In this document: one piece after another, positions 1-9,360 of the stretch
Position numbering within the stretch: position 1 is the first letter of the stretch
How the letters are laid out: the number at the start of each line of letters is the position of its first letter
Virus record (IMG/VR): IMGVR_UViG_3300034103_001746
Location: 85,533-149,532 of that record
DNA from: a virus
Strand: one strand, 5' to 3'
DNA length: 64,000 nt
Made by a program: the position numbers and the translations under genes
The notes under the pieces: generated by a model
The model's database searches: none
What the model was told of the DNA's origin: nothing
What the model saw: only the letters and a program-made list of their open reading frames with translations

Positions 1-2
1 AC

Positions 3-3000
3 TTTAAGCAACGACAACATTTAGATGTTTATACCGTGCTTGAAATAGATATTTGTGAAAATTGTATTTTAAAATTATCAGAGGGAATAGTGCAGCTGGT
101 GACACCTACGCAGAATACTAATGTCAATAATACTGATTCATTTGTGATACTTCAAAATTTTAAAGACTCATTAAAATCAGAATCTTATCCATTATTAAGA
201 AATAAGTATTATGAAACCAAATGGGGCGATTTGATTCATTTTGATAATAAAACATTTCAGGATCTTAATAATTCCACAATTTTAAATCATGCTCTTGATT
301 TATATTATCCATCATCATTATATGATAATATTTTGTATAGTATATCTGTTAATAATTTAGAAACTGGGAATTTTAAATTTTTAATTACTTCGACCAATAA
401 TTCAAATTTGCAAACTATTAGTGGAGTTACTACATACGACGATGTTGTATATTACAATATTCATCAGAAATATAATATTGGTTTAAATAATTTATATATG
501 GAAAATATTATTACTGATTATCAAAATTATTTACCATTTATAGATATTAATTTTATTAATAGTTCAAAAATTAAAAATCAACCCTGGTTTAATAATATTT
601 ATCAAAATTTTGAGACAAACACACTATCAACAGGACAATTTTATATTAGTGGAATTAGATCTTTTGTAGAAACCAAAGATTTAAAGGTTGATCCATCTAA
701 AAATTCAGTATTTTTTATATCTTTAAATAAAGAACAAAAATTAAAACCGGTATTATTTAATAAATCTTTTTATTATAATACTTTAAGAGTAGATGATGTT
801 TATTATAGATTGGCTAAATTAGAAAAAGAAGATGTTTATAATTCAACGCAATGTGCTACTATTTTTATGCCAAAAATAAATTTTTCTAGTCAAACATTTA
901 CGGACTATTTTGATACTAATGGTTTTGATGCATCATCTTCTCTAATAAAAACTACATTTGATACATTTCCAATATATTGTGATACAGATAAAGCCCAAGC
1001 ATTATGCGGTAATGAATCCTGTTCTATTAAAACTATTGGATTTACTAGACTTAAAGCCGGATACCAACATTACAACTACTCATATATTACAGCAAAAGAT
1101 TTGGAGGGGTCTAATTCTCTAGAATTTGCACTATCGGTAGACGAGGGTTTGTATAATACTATTGGTACTAATATGGTTCCTTATATTCAAAGATTTGAAA
1201 TTCCACCGAACTCTAATTTATTTAATAATATTACATTAGACGGAACAGACAATTGCTTGATTGGAGCAGATAACCGACCATCGAGACAACAAAATTACAT
1301 AGATACCGAATATCAAAACAAATTAGTTGAATATATTTTACCAGAAGATAAAAAAGGGGACTTGGTTCGTGATACTGATATTCTTGCTAATGAAATGTTA
1401 TTTAGGTTAATTTATGGTTCTAAACAACAAATATCTTATGATAATATTAAAAAGAAAACCACAGCAGACATTATTAAAGACAATACTAAAAAATCGATTT
1501 CCTATTTATTACAGTATTCTGAGCCACGCACTACTGCTGATGTAATATATGATTTAATTCCTTATGATTATTCAGTAAATGCTGATGTGTCAAAAAGAAA
1601 AATTAATGGATCTATTAGTATAGACGGCGTACTTGCTGTGGGATCAAATGTGTCTGTTAATATTGGCGGATATGTGATAACAATTTCTATACAAAATATT
1701 AATAACAAAATTTGTGCTGTTGCGTCCTGTAATGGCAAAACATATACTAGTTCGTTTTTTGATACCAAGCCCACTAGTACCACGACTACTGCTGTAACTG
1801 CTGGCACAATACTATATCCTCCATCTGAAAATAGTAGAATAGTTAAGCTTACAACCTGTAGGGGCGGTGTTACACCGTTGTACTGGTCACTGAATAAGCA
1901 TTTTACTAAGATAGAAATCGAAGGAGGAGAAGAAAATTTTGACCTTGTAGCAGAATATAAACGATGTGTAGAGACCAACCCCGGTGGTTGTATTACTAAT
2001 TCAGTAAATCCGGCCGTTACATCGCTTGCTACAATCGGACCAGGCCCAATTTGTCCGTTTACTTGTCTTGTCTGTAACCCAAGAGGTTGGGCCAGCAGCC
2101 CTGCTGTGCCATCTAATTGTAGTATATTAACAAGCACAAATAAATCTGTTAAAATTGGTAGTGTTAGTAGAGGGGTGTTTTCTTATTATTCTTGTTCACC
2201 AAGACATAGTAGTGTTAGTTTATCTCCCGCTTTATATGAAGGAGACTTTGATGGTCTTATGGGTGGTTTAGCTATTAGAGATCATAGTTTTGTAGCCAAT
2301 TGCAATCCTAAACCAGCCCCATGCAAAGGTAATTGTGTGTCTTTAGATGCAGAAGATCAGTTTGGTAAAATTTTTGATCCATTAAGATATACAGCTAATT
2401 CTTTATATACTCCGTGTGAATGTCAATCATACTCATATGATTATTGTACTATCACAGAAAATTCTTGTAATTGCAAAGCATATGCTAAAGGGTTTCCAAA
2501 GATTTTTGATTATGAATTCGATAATTGTAACTATACATTTAATAATATGAAAGGTCATTTGTATAAATATGAAGATGGCGATCCTATAGAATCTAATAAA
2601 GTTTCTGAAGATTATGGGTGTTCACCGCAAGCGGAAACTCTAGCTATTGGACAAAGAAACGGAAAGGCTGATGAATTTTGTTATTGGCTTGAATGTGAGG
2701 GACCAACCCCTCCCAATTGGGATATATATAATATTATTACATCCACTCCGAGTCCATATGAACCAAAATGTCCGGTATTTTTATGTTCTATAACTTATGA
2801 TAATAATACTGCCACCGTTAATTTAGCTGGGGGAACAGCAGGATGTTTTGATATTAATCTTAGAAATGATTGTCCAGTCATATCAATTACACTACCTAAT
2901 AATTCATTTACATTTACAGACTCTATTAATAGTGAATGTACAGAATGTAATGTAGATAAAAATATAATATCTATGAATCCAAAAGAGCAAAATCCAGACT

Positions 3001-3845
3001 GGGATATTATTACAGAAACTAGAACTGCAATATTAGGATATCTACCAATAGAGGGCAATAAAAACGTAGATGTAATTGGTGGTGGCGGTCGAACATTTGC
3101 AGATAACATAATATGTAATCCTCTCATACAGCTTTGTTGTTACGATAATTGTTACTCATCATCATCTGCAACTTTACAATGTGGTCAATCGGCTCCTAAT
3201 AGTTGGCCATGGAGTCATGCTTTGGTTTGTAATTTAAATGGGGCACCACCTCCCACATTTACTCCGTGTATTTCTAATCCTATTCCAAACGTAGGCGTTA
3301 ATTCTACTATAGTAAGCAACATACTTGGTGGAATAAATTTTGCTGTAGGCTCTGATAATAGCACTGTTAAAAGAAACCATATTGCTCATTGGAAAGATTT
3401 AATGAAGGCAGCATACTTTGATGTTTCAGCTTGTCATAATAATTATGGGGTATTTCAGGTAGAAGATCTTGTAGAAGGTGTTGTCCCTGGTTCTTGTACA
3501 GATGTAAAGTTTGAAGTTTTAACATATCCAATGGTTGCATGGAGACAAACATTGAACGGTGGTCAAATAGAAAACGGCTATTTAGGCGTTCATGTTGCAT
3601 ATTTTCAATATGAATATAGAAGACCAAGAACCATTCAAGATGTATTTCTTAAAGATGAAGCCACTAGATGCTCCACAAGAATTGCATACCCTGCTCCATC
3701 CTCTTATAATATAACTGAAAAATATACTATAAAAGATTGTCAGTCCACACCATCGTGTTTCGACACTAAGATTGCTCCATGCAATGTTGGTAATATTTGT
3801 TGTGAACAACATCAATCTAATGCTAATATCACATCGAGGCCATAA
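3..3845 (+). CDS. Large Cys-rich putative virion protein, 5' partial
   Basis: The frame is open from the first bases of the window, so the GTG at 36 is probably internal and the gene starts upstream. At least 1,280 residues are visible. The first ~600 residues are Asn/Ile/Tyr-rich without obvious domains. A Thr-rich stretch near residues 590-610 looks like a linker, and the last ~650 residues hold dozens of Cys in short CxC and CxxC spacings, suggesting disulfide- or metal-stabilised modules. I recognise no catalytic motif. Size, linkers and position suggest a phage structural or adsorption protein, but this is inference. It lies two bases upstream of the next plus-strand gene and is convergent with the rest of the window. 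Confidence 0.75.
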   Translation, partial: FKQRQHLDVYTVLEIDICENCILKLSEGIVQLVTPTQNTNVNNTDSFVILQNFKDSLKSESYPLLRNKYYETKWGDLIHFDNKTFQDLNNSTILNHALDLYYPSSLYDNILYSISVNNLETGNFKFLITSTNNSNLQTISGVTTYDDVVYYNIHQKYNIGLNNLYMENIITDYQNYLPFIDINFINSSKIKNQPWFNNIYQNFETNTLSTGQFYISGIRSFVETKDLKVDPSKNSVFFISLNKEQKLKPVLFNKSFYYNTLRVDDVYYRLAKLEKEDVYNSTQCATIFMPKINFSSQTFTDYFDTNGFDASSSLIKTTFDTFPIYCDTDKAQALCGNESCSIKTIGFTRLKAGYQHYNYSYITAKDLEGSNSLEFALSVDEGLYNTIGTNMVPYIQRFEIPPNSNLFNNITLDGTDNCLIGADNRPSRQQNYIDTEYQNKLVEYILPEDKKGDLVRDTDILANEMLFRLIYGSKQQISYDNIKKKTTADIIKDNTKKSISYLLQYSEPRTTADVIYDLIPYDYSVNADVSKRKINGSISIDGVLAVGSNVSVNIGGYVITISIQNINNKICAVASCNGKTYTSSFFDTKPTSTTTTAVTAGTILYPPSENSRIVKLTTCRGGVTPLYWSLNKHFTKIEIEGGEENFDLVAEYKRCVETNPGGCITNSVNPAVTSLATIGPGPICPFTCLVCNPRGWASSPAVPSNCSILTSTNKSVKIGSVSRGVFSYYSCSPRHSSVSLSPALYEGDFDGLMGGLAIRDHSFVANCNPKPAPCKGNCVSLDAEDQFGKIFDPLRYTANSLYTPCECQSYSYDYCTITENSCNCKAYAKGFPKIFDYEFDNCNYTFNNMKGHLYKYEDGDPIESNKVSEDYGCSPQAETLAIGQRNGKADEFCYWLECEGPTPPNWDIYNIITSTPSPYEPKCPVFLCSITYDNNTATVNLAGGTAGCFDINLRNDCPVISITLPNNSFTFTDSINSECTECNVDKNIISMNPKEQNPDWDIITETRTAILGYLPIEGNKNVDVIGGGGRTFADNIICNPLIQLCCYDNCYSSSSATLQCGQSAPNSWPWSHALVCNLNGAPPPTFTPCISNPIPNVGVNSTIVSNILGGINFAVGSDNSTVKRNHIAHWKDLMKAAYFDVSACHNNYGVFQVEDLVEGVVPGSCTDVKFEVLTYPMVAWRQTLNGGQIENGYLGVHVAYFQYEYRRPRTIQDVFLKDEATRCSTRIAYPAPSSYNITEKYTIKDCQSTPSCFDTKIAPCNVGNICCEQHQSNANITSRP

Positions 3846-3847
3846 TA

Positions 3848-4339
3848 ATGATATCTGATACCAGCCCATATTGTAACTTAACCGATACCGGCACAATATT
3901 TAATAACAAAAAAGTATATTCTTGTGAGTATTGTGGAATTAAAATTGGACTAGATAATCCTGATACAAAAATGTTTTGTTTTAAAAAAATACAAGATTTT
4001 TCAATGTCTATTAAAAAATATGCTAATCCATCAGCAGTTGTTAATCCTATTGATATAGGAGAAAAAGAATTTTTACAAGATATTGTCTTAAACAAAGTTA
4101 TTCAAGATCATTCCGAAGAGCAAAAAATTAAAACTAATGAAAACAATCCATTAAATCTTTGCAGTGAAGAACAAATAGAATCAAGACTTAAAGTATGTAG
4201 ATCATGTGAATTTTATAAAGATAATTCATGTATGTTATGTGGGTGTCAAATAGTTAGAGAAGCTAATCATATGAATAAGCTAGCTCATAAAGATCAAAAA
4301 TGCCCAGCAGATAAATGGGGGCCTATCGTTGACGAGTAA
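3848..4339 (+). CDS. Small zinc-cluster protein (DUF6171-like C-terminus)
   Basis: A 163-residue protein starting two bases after the preceding stop, hence probably co-transcribed. The N-terminus has a CxxC pair (CEYC). The C-terminal ~55 residues carry CRSCEF, then CMLCGC, then QKCPADKW, a compact multi-Cys zinc-binding module of the kind found in small phage and bacterial proteins (DUF6171-like; assignment from memory). A second copy of this module is encoded at 55662-55967. The last 17 bases overlap the 3' end of the convergent minus-strand gene. Function unknown; metal binding is inferred from Cys spacing. Confidence 0.8.
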   Translation: MISDTSPYCNLTDTGTIFNNKKVYSCEYCGIKIGLDNPDTKMFCFKKIQDFSMSIKKYANPSAVVNPIDIGEKEFLQDIVLNKVIQDHSEEQKIKTNENNPLNLCSEEQIESRLKVCRSCEFYKDNSCMLCGCQIVREANHMNKLAHKDQKCPADKWGPIVDE

Positions 4340-5279
4340 AAGTTGTTATGCGGGTAACCGGATCCCCGTATTTAACTATTACAGGAAAACTTTTTGTTTC
4401 ACCGTCTACTTTGATGACTAATATTCCTCTAATTTGTTGTGCTCGTGACCAATTCATAAAGAAATGAACACCAACAACATATTCCGCAAACGGAGCGTTT
4501 CCTCTCGCCCAAAATATGTTTTCTATCGGTCTTTGATTTAATAGCCTGGGGTGAGCATTCATATCTATATCCAAAGCCCCGCCACAAATACCAACTCTGT
4601 TTGTCCAGTTAATATCAGATCCTATTGGTTTAACTAGAACATATAGATCTAAATCGTCTATAGTATCCCAGGATAAAGAAATTTGAACATCTCCAGTTTT
4701 TGCTCCGTACTGCTGAAGTCTTTTTTGCATCTCTCCAACCTGTGTTTGTTCCATTATATTAGGAACACTTTGTTGTTGCGCAATTCCTCTTCTCGATAAA
4801 AGAACCTGGTTTGTACGTCCAGTATATTCTATCTTTTTTTCTTCTTTATTAGAGGGCTGCTTAATTTCTTGTGCAAGATCGGCTGTGTTGATACTGTCTA
4901 TTAGATCTACTTGTTTCTCTATGCCGGTGTCGGGTATAGCGATACTAGGGATCTCAACACTATCTTCTAATAAAGACACAGTATCTAGTCCAATTTTTTG
5001 AGAAGTGGATTCTAAAGAATCTTTTGATTCTTCAAGAGAAACAATTTTAATCGGATGGTCTTCAAAAGTTTCTAGATCAGGTTCAGTAGTTTCTTCTGTT
5101 GATGTAAAATGTAGAGTTAGTTGTATTTTTTGTTTGTGAACTTCAGAGGGAAACATCATAGCTAAAATTAAAAATAATACAGTATGTACTATTAAGCTAT
5201 GCCAAACCCCTCTATAGTAAAGAATACTAACTATAGACTCAATTTTATTTATGTTTGACTGTCTGTGTTTTTTTGCCAT
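4323..5279 (-). CDS. TonB-like single-pass membrane protein with YfaP/DUF2135-like domain
   Basis: About 318 residues. A basic N-terminus is followed by one hydrophobic segment (roughly residues 25-45, after WHSLIVH), then a low-complexity acidic/Ser-Thr region (~50-170), then a globular C-terminal domain. That domain has the pattern SLSWDTIDDLDLYV, GGALDIDMNAH, PENIFW-like and YVVGVHF, typical of YfaP/DUF2135 beta-sandwich domains with an Asp-rich metal site. The layout resembles TonB-type anchored proteins common in Planctomycetota. I chose the ATG at 5279; a TTG at 5288 is possible. Either start overlaps the upstream gene by 30-40 bases. Function unknown; likely displayed across the host membrane. 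Confidence 0.75.
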   Translation of the reverse strand: MAKKHRQSNINKIESIVSILYYRGVWHSLIVHTVLFLILAMMFPSEVHKQKIQLTLHFTSTEETTEPDLETFEDHPIKIVSLEESKDSLESTSQKIGLDTVSLLEDSVEIPSIAIPDTGIEKQVDLIDSINTADLAQEIKQPSNKEEKKIEYTGRTNQVLLSRRGIAQQQSVPNIMEQTQVGEMQKRLQQYGAKTGDVQISLSWDTIDDLDLYVLVKPIGSDINWTNRVGICGGALDIDMNAHPRLLNQRPIENIFWARGNAPFAEYVVGVHFFMNWSRAQQIRGILVIKVDGETKSFPVIVKYGDPVTRITTFTRQR

Positions 5280-5581
5280 TTGTGCCAACCATTATGTGGT
5301 AACCAATTGTTGTTGTCATCTTTTCTTTTGGGGAAAAGAGTACCACCCTTCTTATGTTGTCCGAAAGCCAGAATTGCTCCACAATCACTGCATCGCAATT
5401 CATAGTAATCATTGCCGTCTACATTCCTGACGATATATTTAATATTGTTTTTGCTACATAAACCACACTTCTCTTCACCAAAAATTTCTTGAATTAGCGC
5501 CAGTTCTTTAAAAATCTCTTTTTGTCCAGAACCTTCTAATTCGAATTCTAGTTTTGAGTTTGGTTTATATCGTAGTTTCAT
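5249..5581 (-). CDS. Zinc-ribbon phage protein
   Basis: A 110-residue protein. The central region has two Cys pairs (CGLC near residue 39 and CSDC near residue 70), the classic spacing of a single zinc ribbon, followed by a Trp/Lys-rich tail. It sits three bases downstream of the putative annealing protein and overlaps the membrane-protein gene that follows, so it belongs to the same transcript. Zinc ribbons of this size in phage replication regions often bind DNA or polymerase subunits, but nothing here fixes the function. Confidence 0.75.
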   Translation of the reverse strand: MKLRYKPNSKLEFELEGSGQKEIFKELALIQEIFGEEKCGLCSKNNIKYIVRNVDGNDYYELRCSDCGAILAFGQHKKGGTLFPKRKDDNNNWLPHNGWHKWQKNTDSQT

Positions 5582-5584
5582 AAG

Positions 5585-6301
5585 TTACTTTCTTTGTTTC
5601 CAGTTAGGTTGATAATTCAACAGGTCTGGAGATATATTTTCCATATTTTGTTGAAGTTTTGTTAATTCTTTGATGAGCAACACAGCGTCATCATGAGATA
5701 TATTATCTATATTATCTGATGATATTGCAAGCGTTTGCATTAAAGAAACCACATTAATATTTAATCGCTTAGACATTACGTCTATAAAGTTGACCTGATT
5801 GTTGCTGATTTTAGAGACCGAATTTTCGTCGGGATTATCTTCTATGTCTTTAGCAATTTCTTCAGCCGCCACAACTTTACGCAATCTTAATGCTCTACGC
5901 AAAGCTCGACCTTCTGCTCTGGTTTCGGCCACAGCCACAGGATGATTACGATATACTTTGTCACAATTACCCCAATAAACGTCGGCAGAGCCATCCACAA
6001 CCACTTTATTTAAAAGAGTAGGGTCCGAAGATGGTTCATTTAAATAAAACGCTATGGAATGAACTACGGTCGCTCTTTTTTCATTATTTGGGTCCGGAGA
6101 TTGGACCACTTTTGATACAGATTCTACAACTCTACAATTCATAACCTTTTCAAAAATACGTCTCAAACCATCTGTTGTGGGATTTCCGGCTATTTTTTCA
6201 TCTTCAGATAATAAACTTAATACATGATCGGTCCATTCCAAATCATGAATAGAGGGCATCTTATCTTTTTCCTTTTTTTCCGATGACTTTTCTTTGCTCA
6301 T
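5585..6301 (-). CDS. Putative single-strand annealing recombinase-like protein
   Basis: A 238-residue protein. A Lys/Glu-rich start precedes a globular region with the pattern VAVAETRAEGRALRRALRL (about residues 125-143), reminiscent of Rad52- and ERF-type annealing proteins. The C-terminal ~60 residues look like the helical 'add-on' found on such proteins, ending in a motif like DDAVLLIKEL. Its stop codon is followed three bases later by the zinc-ribbon gene, and its start overlaps the upstream endonuclease stop by four bases. Presence of RecA and RuvB elsewhere supports a recombination role. The family assignment is tentative; a generic ssDNA-binding protein is the alternative. Confidence 0.7.
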   Translation of the reverse strand: MSKEKSSEKKEKDKMPSIHDLEWTDHVLSLLSEDEKIAGNPTTDGLRRIFEKVMNCRVVESVSKVVQSPDPNNEKRATVVHSIAFYLNEPSSDPTLLNKVVVDGSADVYWGNCDKVYRNHPVAVAETRAEGRALRRALRLRKVVAAEEIAKDIEDNPDENSVSKISNNQVNFIDVMSKRLNINVVSLMQTLAISSDNIDNISHDDAVLLIKELTKLQQNMENISPDLLNYQPNWKQRK

Positions 6302-7095
6302 AGTGAATCCTCTATTTCTATTGTCTTTTCGTTTGAGTTTTTTATGTCTTTAATAGCGTTGATTAATTTAGTATAAACAATACTTGCTCGTGATTGAGAA
6401 TAGTCATGTATTTGTTTAACCCTAATCAAGGACAATCCTTTTCCTATTATCAATCCTGTTTTTTTCTTATCATACTTTTGATTTCTAGCCAAAACATCTT
6501 CTCCCCACACGGGAAGAAAATGAGAAGGACCATCAACCTCAATTGCTAGATTCATTGTAGGAAGAAAGAGGTCAATTTGCAACTTTGTATTTGATAAGAT
6601 TTGTTCTTTATGAAACTCTACAACAAACCCATCTTCTAGTAATTTTTGTAGAAGAAATTTTTCTAGTTTTGATCCTGTTTTACTGCTTTTCCTCACAGCT
6701 TGATTAGCTGATGCTATAATATTTTCTTTTTGATCGTCATCTAATGCTTGCCATGCTAATTTACTTTTATGTTTTCTAGCATCCAGCGTTTGCTGATCCA
6801 TATCATCCCAAGACTTCATTACAGACAATCCAATTTTACTTTTTGTAATTTCGTCTCTTGATAAACCTTTAGTTGGATGTTTATGTTTACCAGTCTGTAA
6901 CGCATTTATTTGGGCTGCGCTTTTGTCTCTAATTGGTATACCTAATTTTTTAGCGTCTCTTCTAATTTTATTGGCATAGGTTCCACACTCACTAGCTATG
7001 TCGGCAAAACTTTTTTTCTGAACTAAATATTGTTCATTAATTAAAGCTATTTTTTGTTGATCTGATAATTTATTATACTTTGGTAATAACATCAT
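6298..7095 (-). CDS. HTH plus PD-(D/E)XK/Vsr-like endonuclease, possible homing enzyme
   Basis: A 265-residue protein. Residues ~10-60 look like a helix-turn-helix (FADIASECGTYANKIRRDAKKLG). Residues ~65-130 hold Lys-rich NUMOD-like segments. The C-terminal ~110 residues carry a nuclease core: LQIDLFLP then AIEVDGPSHF, then LIRVKQ, matching the D-x(n)-ExD arrangement of DUF559/Vsr-like (EDxHD) enzymes. This HTH-linker-nuclease layout is that of free-standing phage homing endonucleases such as the I-Bth0305I group. It overlaps both neighbours (23 and 4 bases), so it is inserted without breaking the operon. Confidence 0.75.
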   Translation of the reverse strand: MMLLPKYNKLSDQQKIALINEQYLVQKKSFADIASECGTYANKIRRDAKKLGIPIRDKSAAQINALQTGKHKHPTKGLSRDEITKSKIGLSVMKSWDDMDQQTLDARKHKSKLAWQALDDDQKENIIASANQAVRKSSKTGSKLEKFLLQKLLEDGFVVEFHKEQILSNTKLQIDLFLPTMNLAIEVDGPSHFLPVWGEDVLARNQKYDKKKTGLIIGKGLSLIRVKQIHDYSQSRASIVYTKLINAIKDIKNSNEKTIEIEDSL

Positions 7096-7537
7096 AAAGT
7101 TCCTTAGCGTTTATGTTTTCTATCGTTGCTATAGGTTGCGACCAGCATATACTTAGTAAGTCTTCTATTTCTTTATTTCTAGCTATAAGCTTAATATCTG
7201 GATTAACATATATACCATGCCAAAACATTACTGGTATAGTATGGTCATTAGACCAGCTTAATTCATCAACATAAAGTATTTGTTTTTCTGGAGACGGAAA
7301 GGTTTTTGTGACCATAGCGCTTTTAATATCAAAGCACACCAATTTGCCTCTAAAGTATTTGGCTTGATTAAGATGTATTATAGGAAATTTTTTATTGGAA
7401 TCTGTACGATTAAATTGACTATTAAATAGTATGATATTATCATAAGGATGTTGATCGATCATGTCGTTTAATATATCAATAATCCTATTGCATTTATCAG
7501 AATGATCAGCGTTTATTAAATAAAAAGCTATGTCCAC
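7073..7537 (-). CDS. Hypothetical protein at the start of the glycosyltransferase run
   Basis: A 154-residue protein I do not recognise. It looks alpha/beta with several short hydrophobic strands and no signal peptide, membrane segment or Cys cluster. It lies one base downstream of a glycosyltransferase-like gene and overlaps the endonuclease gene by 23 bases, so it is the last member of the glycosyltransferase block. A truncated or highly diverged glycosyltransferase-fold protein is possible, but no donor-binding motif can be seen. Confidence 0.65.
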   Translation of the reverse strand: MDIAFYLINADHSDKCNRIIDILNDMIDQHPYDNIILFNSQFNRTDSNKKFPIIHLNQAKYFRGKLVCFDIKSAMVTKTFPSPEKQILYVDELSWSNDHTIPVMFWHGIYVNPDIKLIARNKEIEDLLSICWSQPIATIENINAKELYDVITKV

Positions 7538-7538
7538 T

Positions 7539-8264
7539 TTATGCCTCTATAAGTTTTAGAAGTTTATTGTTTATAAAATTTTCCATAGAATATTGTTGAA
7601 TATTATCTTTTAACGATATCAAATTTAATTCTTTTATATTGTCTATTAAATTACCATTTAAAGATATATTTTTAATTCCACAAGACTGTGCCTCAAGACT
7701 ATAAGATTGTGTTAAATCTAACACATATTCAAATTTATTCAATAATACAGCCATATCAGCGCTATTAGCTAGTCCAATATTTTGAGGGTGATTAAATTGG
7801 GGATTATTGATTAATACAATTTTAGTATTACTTTTAGGATATAGGATATCGTCTAACAGCTGATGATTGATAGTATTATCATTATGCAATATAGTTAAAA
7901 TTTTATCATTTCTTTGTGTTTTTAAATCCACAAATACTGTTGAATCATATATATATTCATAAGTTTCACCTTGCTTTATGGTTTTAATATTAAACTTATG
8001 ACAATATTCGGTTAGATCCTTATGGACAATATCACCCATAAAAATAACGATGTTAATTTTGTCTTTAAACGTATCAACAAACTCATGGAATTCTTGAGTA
8101 TATTCATATATTGGTAAGATCACCGTATTTGGTTGATATTTATGATAGGCATCAAAAATATTACCATGTAAAGACCCATTAATAATATCAATCTTTTGAT
8201 TAAGTTGTTGTAATAGTGGAAAGTATATTCTTTGATTGCAAACATGGGCTAAGATTTTATTCAT
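7539..8264 (-). CDS. GT-B-like glycosyltransferase, diverged
   Basis: A 241-residue protein. The second half ends with a run like LLNKFEYVLDLTQSYSLEAQ then SCGIKNISLNG, which resembles the C-terminal donor-binding region of GT-B glycosyltransferases (an acidic Glu followed by an A-x-x-CG-x-P-like turn). It is shorter than typical GT-B enzymes (about 350-400 residues). It overlaps the upstream gene by four bases (ATGA-type). The target of glycosylation (phage DNA, virion or host surface) cannot be read from the sequence. Confidence 0.6.
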   Translation of the reverse strand: MNKILAHVCNQRIYFPLLQQLNQKIDIINGSLHGNIFDAYHKYQPNTVILPIYEYTQEFHEFVDTFKDKINIVIFMGDIVHKDLTEYCHKFNIKTIKQGETYEYIYDSTVFVDLKTQRNDKILTILHNDNTINHQLLDDILYPKSNTKIVLINNPQFNHPQNIGLANSADMAVLLNKFEYVLDLTQSYSLEAQSCGIKNISLNGNLIDNIKELNLISLKDNIQQYSMENFINNKLLKLIEA

Positions 8265-8953
8265 ACTGTTTCTTTTATTTTGTTAGAGTCTTTTATACTG
8301 GAAATTTTGATAATACTATTATTTTTAGTTTTGACCGGATGATAAAGTGTACCAGCATCGATTGATTTATTAATTAATTCAAATAAAAACATATTTCTCA
8401 TAGACTGGTTGTATATAGTCTTATATTTGAGCATAGACGAGTTGTCAATGTATATTATTTCATTCCACGCATTATCTGTTAAATTAAAAAACATGTGTTG
8501 TACTTTAGAATCAATAATCGTAAAACCAATAGGAAAATCCGCTTTATTAGAATTAGTATAATAGATTTTTGGTATTGTAAGATCAGAATTTAATAAATTA
8601 TTTTTGATATCGTTATTAAACAATATGCCATTATTAATAATAATACATCCGTCATATTTTTTTGTATTGTATTGATTTAGTATAAGTTCAAAAGCATATC
8701 CGTGATTAGCTGATTCATATAAATCATTTTTTATGATATAAACATTTGGATATTCGATTCTTTTTTTAATTTTATCCAATCCAAAACCCAAAATAACATA
8801 CGTATCTATTACCTTATCTCTGATGTTGGCAATTTGACAATTTATTAATTCTTTAGATTTAGATTTTTTAGATTTTAATAAGCCTTTTGGGCCTACAGAT
8901 TTCATACCTCTAGTAATTTCATAAGATAGAATAAAACAAGCTAATTTTTTCAT
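8261..8953 (-). CDS. GT-A/nucleotidyltransferase-fold protein
   Basis: A 230-residue protein. The order of elements, an N-terminal strand, a Lys-rich loop (MKSVGPKGLLKSKKSKSK), then YVILGFGLDKIKK, then YDGCIIINNGILF, resembles the GT-A/nucleotidyltransferase fold in which a 'NNG'-type turn replaces the usual DxD. It overlaps genes on both sides by four bases within the glycosyltransferase block. It may make or transfer an activated sugar or alcohol phosphate. The assignment rests on pattern only. Confidence 0.6.
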   Translation of the reverse strand: MKKLACFILSYEITRGMKSVGPKGLLKSKKSKSKELINCQIANIRDKVIDTYVILGFGLDKIKKRIEYPNVYIIKNDLYESANHGYAFELILNQYNTKKYDGCIIINNGILFNNDIKNNLLNSDLTIPKIYYTNSNKADFPIGFTIIDSKVQHMFFNLTDNAWNEIIYIDNSSMLKYKTIYNQSMRNMFLFELINKSIDAGTLYHPVKTKNNSIIKISSIKDSNKIKETV

Positions 8954-9360
8954 AGTTTCTTTTGTAAAACAATAACAACATGATTATTGTCATTATATAT
9001 TTTATATATTTTGATACCATCCATTTGTGAAATAATTTCTATCATATCAGAATCTAAAAATAAAGACTTAGACTGAGCTACAATATTGGATAAAAATTGA
9101 CTATTAGCATTTCCCTTAGCGACATCTTTGCAAATTTTTGTGGCGTTAAGAAACTTAAAAGTTAAAAAGCCAGAATTGGTTAGTTTTTTACATAAATTTA
9201 CAATATACGAAACCCTATCCTTATACAAATAAGAGTCTAATACTCCACAGATAATTTCTCCGCACGTACCATTAGTTACCTTATCTAGATGATCAATAGT
9301 CAAATTGAAATAACCATCAAGATTATCTGATTCTGTAATAACAATATTAAGTTTATTCAT
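8950..9360 (-). CDS. Small methyltransferase-like protein
   Basis: A 136-residue protein. A stretch like GTCGEIICGVLDSYLYKDRVSY followed by LTNSGFLTFKFL and a late strand-rich tail matches the second half of a class I SAM methyltransferase (as in SAM-methyltransferases paired with glycosyltransferases), but the glycine-rich SAM-binding motif I is missing. It overlaps both neighbours by four bases. A decayed or partner-dependent methyltransferase is one reading; a novel small protein is another. Confidence 0.55.
   Translation of the reverse strand: MNKLNIVITESDNLDGYFNLTIDHLDKVTNGTCGEIICGVLDSYLYKDRVSYIVNLCKKLTNSGFLTFKFLNATKICKDVAKGNANSQFLSNIVAQSKSLFLDSDMIEIISQMDGIKIYKIYNDNNHVVIVLQKKL

Noticed and set aside
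1568-2137. Minus-strand open frame inside the giant plus-strand gene
   Set aside because: Hydrophobic, low-complexity shadow of the larger, better-coded plus-strand frame; no ribosome site.
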